From CAZHYV01 sp964537055 (GTDB taxonomy: Bacteria > Myxococcota_A > Polyangia > Palsa-1104 > JAEUJZ01): 64,000 bases of DNA. Position 1 is the first letter of the stretch. Each line of letters opens with the position of its first letter. A program made the position numbers and the translations under genes. This document shows positions 62,843-64,000 of the stretch, in pieces. The stretch lies in NCBI GenBank assembly GCA_964537055.1, contig CAZHYV010000002.1, positions 124,001-188,000 of the forward strand, in the 5' to 3' direction. Below the pieces are notes generated by a model. That model did no database searches. It worked only from the letters and a program-made list of their open reading frames with translations, and was not told the DNA's origin.

Positions 62843-63047
62843 GCCATAGAGTCTAAAAAGGGTATCTTGGAATGTAAAGAGAATTTAGTCTACAGAAGGA
62901 ACAAAAGTTGGGTAATGATTTGTTTTTATTTAAGATTCTTAGTTCTTTCTTTGGCAATGTTTGTAGGCGAGCTTGAATCATAAAGTACCAAATTTCGAAG
63001 GATAAGTACTATATTATCCTACCAACGCGCACACAAAGGAAATAGCC
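62843..63047. other. Divergent spacer of barrel and GNAT genes
   Basis: 205 bp without a supported gene. GTACTATATTATCC lies at 63006-63019, 29 bases before the acetyltransferase start, and probably contains its -10 region. Confidence 0.4.
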
Positions 63048-63644
63048 ATGAATATAAAAGCCCTACTGACCCGCAATATCATCCTAGAGAATAAGCGGGT
63101 TCTCCTTAGACCTTTATCGATGATGGATTTAGAATCCCTCCTCCCGATCGCGCTAGAGTCCGAACTTTGGAAGGTAGGCATGACAGAGATCAGGGACCGT
63201 CAAGACCTAGAGCATTATATCGAACAAGCGCTTTCTGATAGGACAAAAGGCCTGTCCTATCCTTTCGTAATCGTTGATAAAGACTCAAATCAAATCGCAG
63301 GTTCGACTCGGTATTCTGAGATTACCCCCCAATTTAAACGCCTAGAGATTGGATGGACCTGGTTATCCAAAAATACCCGAGGCTCAGGCCTAAACAAAGC
63401 CTGCAAATATGAGTTACTCCGGTTTGCATTCGAGGAGCTTCTTATGAATCGAGTCGAGATTAAGACGGATGCACTGAATTTACGATCACGCGCCGCCATC
63501 AAAAAACTGGGCGCCACCGAAGAAGGAATCTTACGATCCCATATGATTACCCATTCAGGAAGAGTGCGAGATACAGTCATGCACAGCATTCTCTCATCAG
63601 AATGGCCTCGCATCCAGCAAGAAGTCTTCGGAGAGTATCTCTAA
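63048..63644 (+). CDS. GNAT family acetyltransferase, RimJ/RimL-like
   Basis: 198 residues. GNAT fold: N-terminal LENKRVLLRPLSMMDLESLLPIAL, central TRYSEITPQFKRLEIGWTWLSKNTRGSGLNKACK (acetyl-CoA site), and MNRVEIKTDALNLRSRAAIKKLGATEEGILRSHMI, a typical RimJ/L end. Ribosomal-protein or other amine acetylation is likely; the substrate is undetermined. AAAGGAAAT precedes the ATG. It is followed by a perfect palindrome. Confidence 0.9.
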   Translation: MNIKALLTRNIILENKRVLLRPLSMMDLESLLPIALESELWKVGMTEIRDRQDLEHYIEQALSDRTKGLSYPFVIVDKDSNQIAGSTRYSEITPQFKRLEIGWTWLSKNTRGSGLNKACKYELLRFAFEELLMNRVEIKTDALNLRSRAAIKKLGATEEGILRSHMITHSGRVRDTVMHSILSSEWPRIQQEVFGEYL

Positions 63645-63685
63645 GCAAAATTTCTCCTCAGAACATGACTAAATTCGACCCACAC

Positions 63686-63709
63686 CGAAAAAAGTCATGA
63701 CTTTTTTCG
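63686..63709. terminator. 24-bp perfect palindrome after the GNAT gene
   Basis: A self-complementary stretch: CGAAAAAAGTCA followed by TGACTTTTTTCG. It lies 42 bases after the GNAT stop. Folding gives a 12-bp hairpin whose A6/T6 arms would serve as T-runs in both directions, so it is a likely rho-independent terminator, or an element end of the adjacent relic. The flanking CGACC and GGTC may extend the dyad. Confidence 0.55.
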
Positions 63710-63730
63710 AGTTCGGTCTAAAACGGTCTT

Positions 63731-64000
63731 ATTCTATCGAGAACAATCCTTCCTTATGCCAAGCAGATGCTTACAGAATGGAATAAAATGCTCTTTGTGA
63801 GTAGACCTAGGCAGGTAGGAAAAACGACCCTGGCTCATCAGCTGGGAAATCAGTTTGCTCACATGAGCCTGCCACGAAGGGCCAGCCCTCTTTGCTCTTT
63901 CTTATCGAATGTAAAACCACCGATACGAATCTATCAACGCATCTGCTTTATTTTCAGCAGCTTCTCGCTGTTCCCTTAATCAAGGAACACAGCAACTTGT
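63731..64000 (+). pseudogene. AAA ATPase / DUF4143 relic, centre deleted, reaches window edge
   Basis: The first part reads TILPYAKQMLTEWNKM and RPRQVGKTTLAHQL, the Walker A region with the first Gly changed to Arg. After about ten more residues, and a shift to another frame near 63880, the sequence reads FLIECKTTDTNLSTHLLYFQQLLAVPLIKEHSNL, the C-terminal DUF4143 end that normally lies about 250-300 residues later. Central ATPase and lid sequences are lacking. No start codon in the expected position (an ATT occurs where ATG might be), so the gene is dead. Compare the relic at 17624-18131. Confidence 0.72.

Overview
The window is chromosomal DNA from a Gram-negative bacterium. It is gene-dense, moderately AT-rich by eye (not computed) and has no recognisable transposase, phage module, CRISPR array, tRNA or rRNA operon. 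A Myxococcota (deltaproteobacterial) relative is most likely. Reasons: the rplY-pth-rpsF-rpsR-rplI string, an 86-residue gene ahead of rluD, a poly-cysteine membrane protein, TIG/FG-GAP lipoproteins, a GMC oxidoreductase beside an ECF sigma factor, and many SPII lipoproteins. The moderate GC, decayed accessory genes and single-copy core genes would suit a reduced, host-associated lineage of the Pajaroellobacter kind. That last point is inference, not shown.

Layout. 1-4420 (minus): purB (cut by the window edge), a small lipoprotein, and a translation cluster running rplY, pth, rpsF, rpsR, rplI. 4554-12206 (plus): an RlmI-type rRNA methyltransferase, an AddB-like Fe-S nuclease and two tandem TIG/FG-GAP lipoproteins. 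12240-16273 (minus): gmk, an Hsp20 chaperone and a RecD2 helicase. 16431-20249 is an accessory patch: a Uma2 gene with one in-frame amber stop, rnpB (RNase P RNA) with its own promoter, an internally deleted AAA/DUF4143 gene, then DUF1905, AlkD-like, GyrI-like and HxlR genes. 20384-26455 (plus): a predicted outer-membrane barrel, lipoproteins, sdhA and sdhB separated by a lipoprotein gene and without sdhC, and a metallo-beta-lactamase-fold protein. 26496-36386: an LRR lipoprotein, a membrane/gluzincin/TPR fusion, an ECF sigma factor, a GMC oxidoreductase, GMP reductase, and a three-gene minus cluster of a SagB-type oxidoreductase, an octacysteine membrane protein and an SRPBCC protein. 36545-46506: rluD-pgeF, a HAD-like protein, clpS-clpA, rlmH, a prepilin peptidase and murJ. 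46657-50140: WD40-like / barrel / WD40-like surface cluster. 50265-54608: MacA/LolD/two-FtsX ABC exporter operon. 54748-64000: L,D-transpeptidase, SDR, a KPVIYLYP-motif protein, DEAD-box helicase, small lipoprotein, TPR, APC permease, outer-membrane protein, GNAT acetyltransferase and a second decayed AAA/DUF4143 relic at the edge.

How the genes work together. Core functions are translation (L25, S6, S18, L9, Pth, RlmI, RluD, RlmH, RNase P, DEAD helicase), purine metabolism (PurB, Gmk, GuaC), DNA repair (AddB-like, RecD2, AlkD-like), proteolysis (ClpS/ClpA, Hsp20), envelope building (MurJ, L,D-transpeptidase, PgeF, lipoproteins, ABC exporter) and respiration (SdhA/B). The most unusual items are the SagB/octacysteine/SRPBCC cluster, the two DUF4143 relics that both lost their centre, the split sdhAB locus without an anchor subunit, and the tandem propeller-lipoprotein loci.
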